Source of the DNA: Flavobacterium sp. Root420
Lineage (GTDB): Bacteria; Bacteroidota; Bacteroidia; Flavobacteriales; Flavobacteriaceae
Direction: 5' to 3'
Assembly: GCF_001427905.1 (NCBI RefSeq)
Contig: NZ_LMEF01000029.1
Span: forward strand, 503,303-567,302
Length of the DNA stretch: 64,000 nucleotides
Below the pieces are notes generated by a model that was not told the origin of the DNA, did not search any database, and was given only the letters and a program-made list of their open reading frames with translations. A program made the position numbers and the translations under genes. Below, piece after piece: positions 45,319 to 53,808 of this stretch. Every line of letters starts with the position of its first letter. Within the stretch, counting starts at the first letter, position 1.

Positions 45319-45774
45319 ATGTTAAGTATTAGAAGAAATGGGAATCACTCTCAAGCATTACCAGCATTATTTGACGACTTTTTTAGTCGAGAGCTTTTTA
45401 ACTGGGGAAACAGTAACTTTTCTTCCACCAGTACAACAGTACCTTCTATAAATGTGAAGGAAACTGCTGAGAATTATGAAGTTGAAGTCGCAGCACCTGG
45501 GCTGGACAAAAAAGATTTTAATGTTACGCTGGATAACAATTTATTGACAATCTCCTGTGTAAAATCGACCAACACAGAAAACAAAGGCGAAGACAATAAC
45601 TACACTCGTCGTGAGTTTAGTTATCAATCTTTCCAAAGAAGTTTTGAATTGCCAAAACATGTAGTGGATGAAGATAAAATCAATGCACGTTACGAAAACG
45701 GACTTCTATATCTTACCATCCCTAAAAAAGAAGAGGCAAAACAAAAAACTCCAAAATTGATTGAAATTGAATAA
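45319..45774 (+). CDS. Hsp20/alpha-crystallin small heat shock protein
   Basis: A 151-residue small heat-shock chaperone that holds unfolding proteins. The alpha-crystallin domain spans about 40-140: VPSINVKETAENYEVEVAAPGLDKKDF, and the signature AxxxNGLLxLTIPK as ARYENGLLYLTIPKK (about 124-138). The C-terminal PKLIEIE holds an I-x-I anchoring motif. It is monocistronic with a terminator 46 bp after the stop. Confidence 0.93.
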   Translation: MLSIRRNGNHSQALPALFDDFFSRELFNWGNSNFSSTSTTVPSINVKETAENYEVEVAAPGLDKKDFNVTLDNNLLTISCVKSTNTENKGEDNNYTRREFSYQSFQRSFELPKHVVDEDKINARYENGLLYLTIPKKEEAKQKTPKLIEIE

Positions 45775-45820
45775 TAATTTCAACTGATTTTGAGATTATT
45801 TACTCCGTTTTTTATTCATG

Positions 45821-45846
45821 AAAGGCTGTCAAAAATGACAGCCTTT
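45821..45846 (+). terminator. Terminator after hsp20
   Basis: AAAGGCTGTCA and TGACAGCCTTT form a perfect 11-bp stem around four A, ending in T residues. The A-rich other side lets it act on the minus strand for the serine hydrolase transcript too. Confidence 0.9.
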
Positions 45847-45884
45847 TCTATTTAAAATAGTAGCATTTCATACATTTATTCTAG

Positions 45885-45948
45885 TTATCCAAGATCCAAC
45901 GATCCAATAATCTGATTATCTAATTTTTACATTATCTAATTCTCTAAT
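45885..45948. repeat. Short TCTAATT-type repeat block
   Basis: ATCCAA/ATCCAATAATC and TATCTAATT / TCTCTAATTA words recur several times next to the end of the serine hydrolase gene. It is a low-complexity intergenic repeat. Confidence 0.35.
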
Positions 45949-47342
45949 TACTTCTTAAAAGCAGGTAAAATATATTTCTGAATTAGTTCATCACTTGGTG
46001 ATTGTGAGTTATAGTTTCCGCCGGTGATAACGGTGACCATATTTTGGTTTTCCCAAACATAAATTTTCTGTCCGCCATTTCCTTGCGCAGCTTTTCCATA
46101 ATATTTAGTTCCGCTTACTTCAAGATATTTAATCCACCATAAATAACCATAATTTACACCTTGAACGACAGATTGTTTTGTGAGCGATTCATTAACCCAT
46201 TTTTTAGAAATAACCTGTTTGTCATTCCAAATACCTTTATTAAGATAAAGCAAGCCAAATTTCGCCATATCTCTGGGAGTTAAATAAATTTGGCAGAATG
46301 TTTCGGCACTCGACATATCTGGTTTAAAATTCCATTTGAAGTTTTTTATACCAATATCTTTAAAAAGTGTTTCTTTTGCAAAATCAGGAAGTGTCATTTT
46401 TGTCGCTTTTTCAATGATTTTTCCCAACGTGATCGGATTACCGGAACAATACATTCCTCTTCCGCCAGGTACATCAACCATTGGTAAATCTAAGGTGAAT
46501 TTTACCCAGTCATCAGAATAATTCATGGTAGTTTCATTTCCTTCAGATTTGGGATTGCTCACATCGCAATCAAGACCACTTTGGTTGGTTAAAAGGTTTT
46601 TGATTGTAATTTGCCTTTTATCTTCTGTTAGATTTTTAAGAGTGTATTCCGGAAAAAAAGAAAGCACTGTTTCATTTACATCTTTAATTAAACCTTTATC
46701 AATCGCAATTCCGGTAAGTGCAGAAACCAGACTTTTTGTAGCAGAACGCATTTCGTGTAACTTCGTTTTGTTGTATTCATAAAAATACTCTTCAAATACA
46801 AGTTTTCCATCTTTTAGAATTAAAACACTATGTACGTTAGGGTAGGTGCCATCAACAATTTTTTGCATCATTTCATTCAATAATGTCTTGTCTAATACTG
46901 TATTATCAATCGGCCCCGTTATTAAACCGTCAAGATCTTTTTTGGGTTGTTGATAGACATATTTAAAATCTTTTGAATTAAGTCGCGGATACCACATTTC
47001 TTTCGGAAAGCTGACTTTTTTATTGAGAAGATTGAAAGTTTTCCCTTCAGAAGTATAACCGGTAATACTAGCAGTATTATTTCTTAGGAAGGTTACTTTT
47101 TCTTTAGACATATTGAGAAAGGTGTCTTTTTCTGAAGGCTTTAGCGCATATTTGCTTTCGTTGATAATAGCATATAAAATGGTGTCTTTTGGGGACGCTG
47201 CTATTTGTAAGGTAGTATTGTTTTGATATTCATAAATACCTTCATATTCTTTTAATTGTTCATACGTAATTTTAAACTTTTGCTGCGAATATCCGGAAAA
47301 AATGGACAATAAAAATAACAGAAGTAAACATGTTTTCTTCAT
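45948..47342 (-). CDS. Secreted serine hydrolase, class C beta-lactamase family
   Basis: A 464-residue protein with signal peptide (1-19, FSGYSQ). After about 140 residues of beta-rich N-terminal domain comes a beta-lactamase/esterase-like domain. It holds S-A-T-K (in MRSATKSL), the SxxK catalytic pair, and YCSGNP, the Y-x-x-N-type motif. The family includes esterases, D-peptidases and carbohydrate deacylases. I start at 47342 because an upstream frame adds 19 residues before a perfect signal peptide. It lies downstream of PUL 2 on the same strand but has a terminator before it, so membership in the locus is uncertain. Confidence 0.8.
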   Translation of the reverse strand: MKKTCLLLLFLLSIFSGYSQQKFKITYEQLKEYEGIYEYQNNTTLQIAASPKDTILYAIINESKYALKPSEKDTFLNMSKEKVTFLRNNTASITGYTSEGKTFNLLNKKVSFPKEMWYPRLNSKDFKYVYQQPKKDLDGLITGPIDNTVLDKTLLNEMMQKIVDGTYPNVHSVLILKDGKLVFEEYFYEYNKTKLHEMRSATKSLVSALTGIAIDKGLIKDVNETVLSFFPEYTLKNLTEDKRQITIKNLLTNQSGLDCDVSNPKSEGNETTMNYSDDWVKFTLDLPMVDVPGGRGMYCSGNPITLGKIIEKATKMTLPDFAKETLFKDIGIKNFKWNFKPDMSSAETFCQIYLTPRDMAKFGLLYLNKGIWNDKQVISKKWVNESLTKQSVVQGVNYGYLWWIKYLEVSGTKYYGKAAQGNGGQKIYVWENQNMVTVITGGNYNSQSPSDELIQKYILPAFKK

Positions 47343-47402
47343 TGTTTGTGGTTTTTGGTTAGTTTTTGGTAATGTTAAAATTACTTCAATATTAAACAAA
47401 AA

Positions 47403-47437
47403 AAAGAGACACTTATTGTTTAAGTAAGTGTCTCTTT
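47403..47437. terminator. Terminator between the DUF2911 and serine hydrolase genes
   Basis: AAAGAGACACTTA (47403-47415) and TAAGTGTCTCTTT (47425-47437) form a 13-bp stem with a 9-base loop. On the minus strand it ends the DUF2911 transcript and the PUL 2 transcript if that reaches here. Confidence 0.85.
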
Positions 47438-47463
47438 GATATTTAGGTTAAAATAACGATTTG

Positions 47464-48027
47464 TTATTTGATCGTAATAGGAACTTCAACCGTTGTTTTA
47501 TCCCAGCCAATAACCAAATTTGCTATCCCATCTTTTGATGTAAAAGCAATAGATAATAATTCAATTGGAGTGGTTACCGTTTTAACCGGAACTGTAATTT
47601 TTACTAAATCTTTACTTTCGTCATAAGCATAAGCTCCCCACATATCAAGTTCTTTATTGATAATGATGGTCCATTTGTCTTTTTCAGGAATAGCAAACAA
47701 ACTATAAGATCCTGCAGGAACTGCAACGCCATTGATAGTAGCCGGTTTGTAGAATTTGATTTCTGTATTTTCGTTAGCGCCAACACGCCAAACTTCACCG
47801 TACTTGATTAAATCTCCAAAAATCACGCGCCCTTTAGCAGCTGGTCTTGAATAAATAACTTTAATTGATGATGATGGTGTATCCGTTTTTTTGAATTTAA
47901 TTGATCTGCTTGGGAAATAAACAATATCAACCGGACTTGCGTCTAATGGAGCAAATTTTACCACATCTTGAGCCTGAACTGTAACGGCAGCAAATAAAAT
48001 AACTGCAAGTAAGCATAATTTTTTCAT
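47464..48027 (-). CDS. DUF2911 secreted protein
   Basis: A 187-residue protein with signal peptide (1-19, VQAQ) followed by a DUF2911 domain: VIYSRPAAKGRVIFGDLIKYGEVWRVGANENTEIKF and VPAGSYSLFAIPEKDKWTIIINK are its typical blocks. The family is common in Bacteroidota and has no settled function. It follows a GH2 gene by 103 bp on the same strand. It is more likely an unrelated neighbour than a PUL part. Confidence 0.85.
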   Translation of the reverse strand: MKKLCLLAVILFAAVTVQAQDVVKFAPLDASPVDIVYFPSRSIKFKKTDTPSSSIKVIYSRPAAKGRVIFGDLIKYGEVWRVGANENTEIKFYKPATINGVAVPAGSYSLFAIPEKDKWTIIINKELDMWGAYAYDESKDLVKITVPVKTVTTPIELLSIAFTSKDGIANLVIGWDKTTVEVPITIK

Positions 48028-48130
48028 AGGATTACAATTTTTAGAATAACTACAAAGTAAGTTAATAATTAAGAAAAATCATATAATTACAGTTTGTTTT
48101 TTGTTAATGAATTGGTAATGTCGCTTAATT

Positions 48131-49939
48131 TTAGTTTTGCTCTTTTTTCTTCTTTGCGTACCAATCCTGCATAATATAGAAAGCTTTCTTTTTTTGACCG
48201 TCATTCGAAATCAGACCTTTTCTGTTGTAACCGTCCTGAATGCCAGGAAGAAGTCTTTTTGGAGATCTGAAATCAACCAGAATCCATGGGCTCAAACCAC
48301 TCAGATGAGGTATTTTTTCAATCATTTTCAAATTTTGAATGTACAGGTATTCCTGATATTCTTCTGTCCAACGCTCATTTTTTTCACCGTGTAATCCTTG
48401 TTTGGCGTCTCCTCCAAATTCAGATACGATAACTGGTTTGTTGTATTTGGTTTTCCATGTAATCTTTTCAGCATCTTCCAAATTACCGCCATACCAGCCT
48501 AAATATTGGTTGAAGGCAATGATGTCCAGAAATTCACCAATTTCATCATTGATGGTTTCTTTTTTCGTTAATAAAGCAGCGCTGATCAATCTTGTATTGT
48601 CTAAAGATTTGGTATGGTCTGCTAAATTTTTGATAAAAGTATTTCGGGCATCAGAAACCGGTGTTTCATTTGCCATTGACCAGATAATGATAGAAGCCCT
48701 GTTTTTATCTCTGGTAATGGCAGCGGTCAATTGATCTTCTGCATTTTTATAAGTGTCGTTATTCGTGAATTCTACAGTCCAGTACACCGGAATTTCTTCC
48801 CAAACCATTAATCCCATTCTATCAGCCGTTCTGATAATATTTTCATTGTGTGGATAATGTGCCAGACGAACATAATTACAACCCAATTCTTTTGCCCAGT
48901 TCAACAAACGTAAAGCATCTTCTTCAGAATTAGCGCGTCCGCCTTTTGCATTTTCTTCGTGAATCGAAATTCCACGTAAAAAGATTGGTTTTCCATTCAA
49001 TAGAATTTTATCTTCTTTGGTTTCAATTGTTCTAAAACCGATGTTATCCTTTAATTTTTGACCGTTAAAATCAATTGTTACATCGTAAAGTTTCGGATTT
49101 TCAGGTGACCAATAAGAGATTTTCTTGGCTGGAATTTCGAAATTCAAAAGACCGTCAACACCCACTTTCCCTTTATAATTGATTTTTAATTCTGGAATTG
49201 TAATGGTCACAGCATTTTTCAATGCATCAGGATTATTGATTTTTACAAAACCTGAAATCAAAGTCAGATTATTCTTTTTAAGCTGAATAGTATAATCTTC
49301 AACAAATGAAGCTTCTTCTTCAATCAAGGTCACATCGCGCGTGATTCCCCCGTAATTCCACCAATCCGTATTGACAGTCGGAACATCTTCTTTGTGACGT
49401 GTATTATCTACTTTAATAACCAAATAATTGTCTTTTGGTTTTATAATCGAAGTCACTTCGTAATTAAAAGGCGTAAATCCACCGATATGAGTTCCCAGTT
49501 TTTTTCCATTCAAATAAACATCTGCCTTGTAATTGATCGCTCCCAAATACACAAAAAGACGTTTTCCTGCTTTTAAATCATAGTCGAAAGACTTTTTGAA
49601 CCAAATATTTCCTTCGTAATATTTAAGCTCTGAAACCTGCGAAGTCCAATCGCCCGGAATATTGATTTTTGGTGATTTATCAAAATCATATTCCACCAAT
49701 TCCTGTTTGTTTACCGCATGGTAATTACTGTAGAACGCAGATTTTGCAGGTTTTTCCTGTTTGTCATATTGATCAAGATGAAAGCTGTAAAAGCCCGTTT
49801 GATAAGGATCAACAATGTAATTCCAAACGCCGTTTAATGAAGTTGTATTTCGGTTTGGAACGTTGGAGATTAGGTTTTGATTTTGTGCAAATCCTAAAAA
49901 GGATAGGGTTAGGAGTAATGCGGTTAGTAGTTTTTTCAT
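48131..49939 (-). CDS. GH2 enzyme, probable beta-glucuronidase
   Basis: A 602-residue GH2 enzyme with a signal peptide (1-18, GFAQ). Jelly-roll (about 30-205), immunoglobulin-like (210-305) and TIM-barrel (310-600) domains are seen. Acid/base is E425 (SMANETP) and nucleophile E507 (VSEFGGD). The motif N572-R-K574-G575 is the N-x-K-G signature that binds the carboxylate of glucuronate in GH2 beta-glucuronidases. The length (about 600) is the standard size for that activity. It works with GH88 and the second GH2 in PUL 2, probably in the periplasm. The C-terminus is lysine-rich. A galacturonidase or aryl-glucuronidase role is possible. Confidence 0.85.
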   Translation of the reverse strand: MKKLLTALLLTLSFLGFAQNQNLISNVPNRNTTSLNGVWNYIVDPYQTGFYSFHLDQYDKQEKPAKSAFYSNYHAVNKQELVEYDFDKSPKINIPGDWTSQVSELKYYEGNIWFKKSFDYDLKAGKRLFVYLGAINYKADVYLNGKKLGTHIGGFTPFNYEVTSIIKPKDNYLVIKVDNTRHKEDVPTVNTDWWNYGGITRDVTLIEEEASFVEDYTIQLKKNNLTLISGFVKINNPDALKNAVTITIPELKINYKGKVGVDGLLNFEIPAKKISYWSPENPKLYDVTIDFNGQKLKDNIGFRTIETKEDKILLNGKPIFLRGISIHEENAKGGRANSEEDALRLLNWAKELGCNYVRLAHYPHNENIIRTADRMGLMVWEEIPVYWTVEFTNNDTYKNAEDQLTAAITRDKNRASIIIWSMANETPVSDARNTFIKNLADHTKSLDNTRLISAALLTKKETINDEIGEFLDIIAFNQYLGWYGGNLEDAEKITWKTKYNKPVIVSEFGGDAKQGLHGEKNERWTEEYQEYLYIQNLKMIEKIPHLSGLSPWILVDFRSPKRLLPGIQDGYNRKGLISNDGQKKKAFYIMQDWYAKKKKEQN

Positions 49940-49983
49940 TGGTAAATGCTATTTTTGTTTTATTATAATTAAAAAGGATCTTT

Positions 49984-50080
49984 TTAACCGCAAAGGCCGC
50001 CAGGATTTTACGCAAGGTTCGCAAAGCTTTTTTTAAACTTTGCGAACTTTACGTTTTCACTTTGCGAACTTTGCGGTTAA
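49984..50080. repeat. Inverted repeat of the GCGAACTTTGCGG type
   Basis: TTAACCGCAAAG (49984-49995) and CTTTGCGGTTAA (50069-50080) are perfect inverted ends. Between them TTCGCAAAG and CTTTGCGAA words also pair. It belongs to the same kind of dispersed gap repeat as the block at 62698-62868. It may act as mRNA structure between the two GH2 genes. Confidence 0.6.
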
Positions 50081-50089
50081 GTAAGCATT

Positions 50090-52507
50090 TTATTCAATCG
50101 GGATCTTCAAATATTCGCCTTTAAAACTCTGGTTCAGAGCTGTCATTTCAATGGGTGCACCGGAGCCATCAGGTATCACTTCAATCGATGCTTTTCCATT
50201 TGCCATTTTTATTGATTCACTTCCGGTTGGTGTTCCCTGATTTTTCATCGTTGTTCCGCCTTTCATGCATTGGAAATAAACACTTTCTTCATAATCAAGA
50301 CAACGCAAATTATTACTGTCAATCGCCGTTGCGGTAACCAGGTAATTGCCATTTTTTAATTTTTGTGATGACAACTGTAATGAAGTTGCCGTATCATTTT
50401 TGTTGAAACGATAGTTGACTTTTAAAGTATCTGAAACCGTTTTTCCTTCTTTATTTTTACCAATGGCCACCAGAATATTGTCTCCTTTTTTAAAATTGAC
50501 ATCCCAAGTTAAACCATTTGCAGGATATAGCGAAAGATTTCTCAATTTTTCTCCGAGTGATTTACCATCGTGATACAAAGTCACTTTTTCACAATTACTG
50601 AAAACACTCAGTATTCTCGGTGTATTTTCAGGCCCCTGACGCTCGGTCCAGGTATGCGATTCGATGTAGGTAAACGGTTCTTTGCTCCAGTAACTTTTAA
50701 AAACATAGTATGCATCTTTTGGAATCCCGTTCCGGTCCACCAATCCTTTTTGGTTCATGTACGGAATATCATCTTCAGGCCTCAAAGGCGTTGCAAAATC
50801 CTTAAATGCCCATTGTACATTCCCTACGAACGTTGGGGCATTTTCGGATATATGCAAATGCCAGTCGAATAAATCAACGATATAATTCTCACTCCAATCA
50901 CCAATTTGTGCAATATTGGCTACTTTGGTTTGTACAATAGCTTCTTCCCATCCTTCAGCTTTTATAACATTTTCGCCTGTAACCGGTTTTTCGCTGTGAC
51001 GGCCAACGTGACTGTCTCCGCCATATTCGGCGTGGATAAAGTGTTTGTATTCTTTCTTGTAAACGTCAATGGCTTTTTGGTAACTTTTGTAGCTTCCCGA
51101 ATACCAGCCAGACCAGATAGAAGGGGAGAAGACATCCACAATCTGTGAACCTTCATAATACTTTCTGATTGCGGTTTTTCTGGTCGGATCAAGTTTGTGT
51201 GCGAGGTCGTTTAATTCGGTTAAAAAGACATTCGTTTTGGCTGTATTATCTCCATCAGGAAAATCTGGAAGCCAGTTCATTTCATTGCCCAAAGACCAAA
51301 TTATAATACTCGGATGATTGTAATTTTGACTGATGATTTCTGCCAGCATATTCTTGGTATTCGTTTGCCAAAGCTCACCGCCAATTCCACCACGACACCA
51401 AGGCAGTTCATCCCAAACTAAAAGTCCAAGTTCATCACAAGCTTTATAAACTTCGGGATCTTGCGGATAATGCGCCAGACGAACAAAATTAGCCCCCATA
51501 TTTTTGATGGATTTCATATCTGCCCAATGTTGTTCGTTGCTCATGGCAGCGCCAACACCGGCTTGTTCTTCATGGCGATGTGTACCGCGAATCAGCAATC
51601 TTTTTCCGTTCAGGTAAAAAGGACCGTGATCTTTAAACTCAAACCATCTGAATCCTACTTTTTCGCTAACGCTGTCTTTAATTTGATTTTTCTCAGATAA
51701 AATAACGGTTACGCAATATAAATTCGGATTATCGGTATCCCACAATTCCGGGTTTTTAATATTCTCAAAAGTGATATTCGATGTTTTATCTGAAACAGGA
51801 ATCGTTTTACTGGCCACTTTTTTTCCTTTCGGATTTTTAAGAATAACGGTTAATGATAAAGCAGCATTTTCTGCATTTATTGTCGAAGCCAGAATTTGTA
51901 CCGAAGCTTTTTTAGCAGAAACTTCAGGAGTAGTAATTTTTAAATTATCGATGTGATTTTTGTATTGAGACAACAGCCAGACATCTCTTGTAATTCCTCC
52001 ATAAATAAAGAAGTCGCTCTTTTGGGACGGAATTATTTCGATGTCATAACTATTATCAACGCGTACAAAAATATCGTTGTTTCCTTCTTTGATTAAGTTG
52101 GTGATGTCAATCGTAAATCCGATATAACCACCAATATGTCCGCCGGCTTCTTTAGCGTTTACATATACTTTTGTAGTGACATTAGAACCTTCAAAATATA
52201 AAGAATAACGTCGGTTTTTATCTATTTGAGAAATATTTAATTTCTTTTGATACCAGCTTGCATCTCTTCTGTATCCCGGATTTAAGTCGGTAGCGTCTTG
52301 GGCGTTCCAGCTGTGTGGTAAATTTATGGTATTCCAGTTTGTAGCTTTTTGAGCTTCGGAAAGGTTAGGAGTATGATTTTCTAAATACAGCCAATTGTCA
52401 TTAATATTCATTTTTGTCTGAGCAAAACTGCTGCTCAGACAAATCTGAAAAAAAACAAAAAGAGCAAAAATAATAAGTTTGTTATGGTGATGCGGTTGAT
52501 TTGTCAT
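50090..52507 (-). CDS. GH2 enzyme, candidate beta-glucuronidase with C-terminal beta domains
   Basis: An 805-residue GH2 enzyme with signal peptide (about 1-30, SSFAQ). Jelly-roll (about 30-180), immunoglobulin-like (190-290) and TIM-barrel (295-610) domains are followed by two beta domains to the end. Acid/base is E409 (WSLGNEMNW) and nucleophile E494 (HAEYGGD). The motif N585-Q-K587-G588 again matches N-x-K-G, which argues for a uronate at the nonreducing end. The two extra C-terminal domains separate it from the neighbouring 602-residue enzyme. The two may act on different linkages. Some beta-galactosidases resemble it, so the sugar is not proven. Confidence 0.8.
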   Translation of the reverse strand: MTNQPHHHNKLIIFALFVFFQICLSSSFAQTKMNINDNWLYLENHTPNLSEAQKATNWNTINLPHSWNAQDATDLNPGYRRDASWYQKKLNISQIDKNRRYSLYFEGSNVTTKVYVNAKEAGGHIGGYIGFTIDITNLIKEGNNDIFVRVDNSYDIEIIPSQKSDFFIYGGITRDVWLLSQYKNHIDNLKITTPEVSAKKASVQILASTINAENAALSLTVILKNPKGKKVASKTIPVSDKTSNITFENIKNPELWDTDNPNLYCVTVILSEKNQIKDSVSEKVGFRWFEFKDHGPFYLNGKRLLIRGTHRHEEQAGVGAAMSNEQHWADMKSIKNMGANFVRLAHYPQDPEVYKACDELGLLVWDELPWCRGGIGGELWQTNTKNMLAEIISQNYNHPSIIIWSLGNEMNWLPDFPDGDNTAKTNVFLTELNDLAHKLDPTRKTAIRKYYEGSQIVDVFSPSIWSGWYSGSYKSYQKAIDVYKKEYKHFIHAEYGGDSHVGRHSEKPVTGENVIKAEGWEEAIVQTKVANIAQIGDWSENYIVDLFDWHLHISENAPTFVGNVQWAFKDFATPLRPEDDIPYMNQKGLVDRNGIPKDAYYVFKSYWSKEPFTYIESHTWTERQGPENTPRILSVFSNCEKVTLYHDGKSLGEKLRNLSLYPANGLTWDVNFKKGDNILVAIGKNKEGKTVSDTLKVNYRFNKNDTATSLQLSSQKLKNGNYLVTATAIDSNNLRCLDYEESVYFQCMKGGTTMKNQGTPTGSESIKMANGKASIEVIPDGSGAPIEMTALNQSFKGEYLKIPIE

Positions 52508-52524
52508 TGATTATAAAGCTTTTT

Positions 52525-52602
52525 TCAGGTTCAAAGGCTTAAAGGTTCAAAGGTTCAGAGGTTCAAAACCTTTGTCTCTTTACACCTTTGTCCCTTTGCA
52601 AC
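52525..52602. repeat. GGTTCAAAGG repeat block between GH88 and GH2 genes
   Basis: The words GGTTCAAAGG and AGAGGTTCAAA repeat four times, followed by partly complementary CCTTTGT words (three times), giving a weak imperfect hairpin. This is a dispersed intergenic repeat, related to the AGGTTCAAAG at about 62672. Confidence 0.5.
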
Positions 52603-53781
52603 TTATTTGTTACTCTTTCGTAATAATGCCTCCAGAAAATAATAATCGGCATAAATTATAGGTTCGTCGATTTCGTCATGTTTTGGCCAGTTTCCGGTGC
52701 TGTGATCGAGAATAAATGGTGCCTTTACAGCATCACTTAAAATGTATCGATCTGAATTTAGAGAAGTCATTATTTTATCGGCGAAAGCCAAATAACTTTT
52801 GTTCTTAGTATAACCCTGCAATTCATACAAAGCAGAAGCCATAATAGTGGCAGCAGAAACATCACGCGCTGAATTGGGTATTGCAGGATCTTTAAAATCC
52901 CAATACGGAATCCCGTCTTCAGGCAAATTTTTATGGGTCATGAAAAATTTGGCAGTTGCTTCGGCTTGTTTTAAGTAAGCCGGATCTTTGGTATATCGGT
53001 ATGACATTGTGAATCCGTATACCGCCCAGCCTTGCCCGCGAGCCCAAACAGAGTCATCATTAAAGCCCTGAAGTGTTGTTTTCTTTCTAACCGCTCCAGT
53101 AGCTGGATCATAATCAATAACGTGATAACAGCTATTGTCTGACCTGAATTGATTTTTAAGAGTCGTATTGGCATGCTGAATCGCAATGTCCTGATACTTT
53201 TTATTTCCGGATAATTTAGAGGCTTCAAAAAGCAATTCTAAATTCATCATGTTGTCAATGATAACCGGATAACCCCAAATTTCCTTGTTGAAATCCCAGG
53301 ATCTGATGGCGCCCACTTTGGCATTAAAGCGTGTACATAGTGTTTCGGCACCTTTAATAATTACGGCTTTATATTCTTCTTTGTTTTCCACTTTTAGCGC
53401 TTCTCCAAAACTGCAAAACACTTTGAATCCAACGTCGTGCGAATTACTATTTACACTTTCTTTTTTGCTAAAAGGAGTCCATTTTTGCGCCTGATTTTTA
53501 TAAGCTTCATTATCTGTCAATCGGTACAATTGCCATAAGTTTCCGGCAAAGAAACCGCTTGTCCAGTCTCTCGAAGGAACTTTTTTTATGGTATTGGTTT
53601 TGATGGTCATGCTGCGCGGCATCGACATGGAGTCCACCGGATAATCAAGCAGCATTTTATATCTTTTCTCCAGAAGATTTTCTGAAGCTGATGTGGTTTT
53701 GGTCTGAGAATTAATCCCGGACTTGCACGATGCCAGTAGTGCAAATCCGAGAATTAAAACTGATGAACTAACTTTATTCAT
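52603..53781 (-). CDS. GH88 unsaturated glucuronyl hydrolase
   Basis: A 392-residue lipoprotein (lipobox LASC, Cys19) of the (alpha/alpha)6-barrel GH88 family. It removes 4,5-unsaturated uronic acid left at chain ends by polysaccharide lyases. The key aspartates are D116 (NSHDVGF) and D176 (VIIDNMMN), 60 apart; in Bacillus GL1 UGL they are D88 and D149, 61 apart. Blocks such as DDSVWARGQGWAVYG are also diagnostic. Its presence implies that a lyase acts in this pathway, yet no lyase is recognised with certainty in the window. It lies 27 bp after the SusD gene. Confidence 0.9.
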   Translation of the reverse strand: MNKVSSSVLILGFALLASCKSGINSQTKTTSASENLLEKRYKMLLDYPVDSMSMPRSMTIKTNTIKKVPSRDWTSGFFAGNLWQLYRLTDNEAYKNQAQKWTPFSKKESVNSNSHDVGFKVFCSFGEALKVENKEEYKAVIIKGAETLCTRFNAKVGAIRSWDFNKEIWGYPVIIDNMMNLELLFEASKLSGNKKYQDIAIQHANTTLKNQFRSDNSCYHVIDYDPATGAVRKKTTLQGFNDDSVWARGQGWAVYGFTMSYRYTKDPAYLKQAEATAKFFMTHKNLPEDGIPYWDFKDPAIPNSARDVSAATIMASALYELQGYTKNKSYLAFADKIMTSLNSDRYILSDAVKAPFILDHSTGNWPKHDEIDEPIIYADYYFLEALLRKSNK

Positions 53782-53808
53782 ACTTACTAATTAATTAATC
53801 TAAATGTT

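Noticed and set aside
47343..47399. N-terminal extension of the serine hydrolase
   Set aside because: It would precede a complete signal peptide and would lie in the leader.
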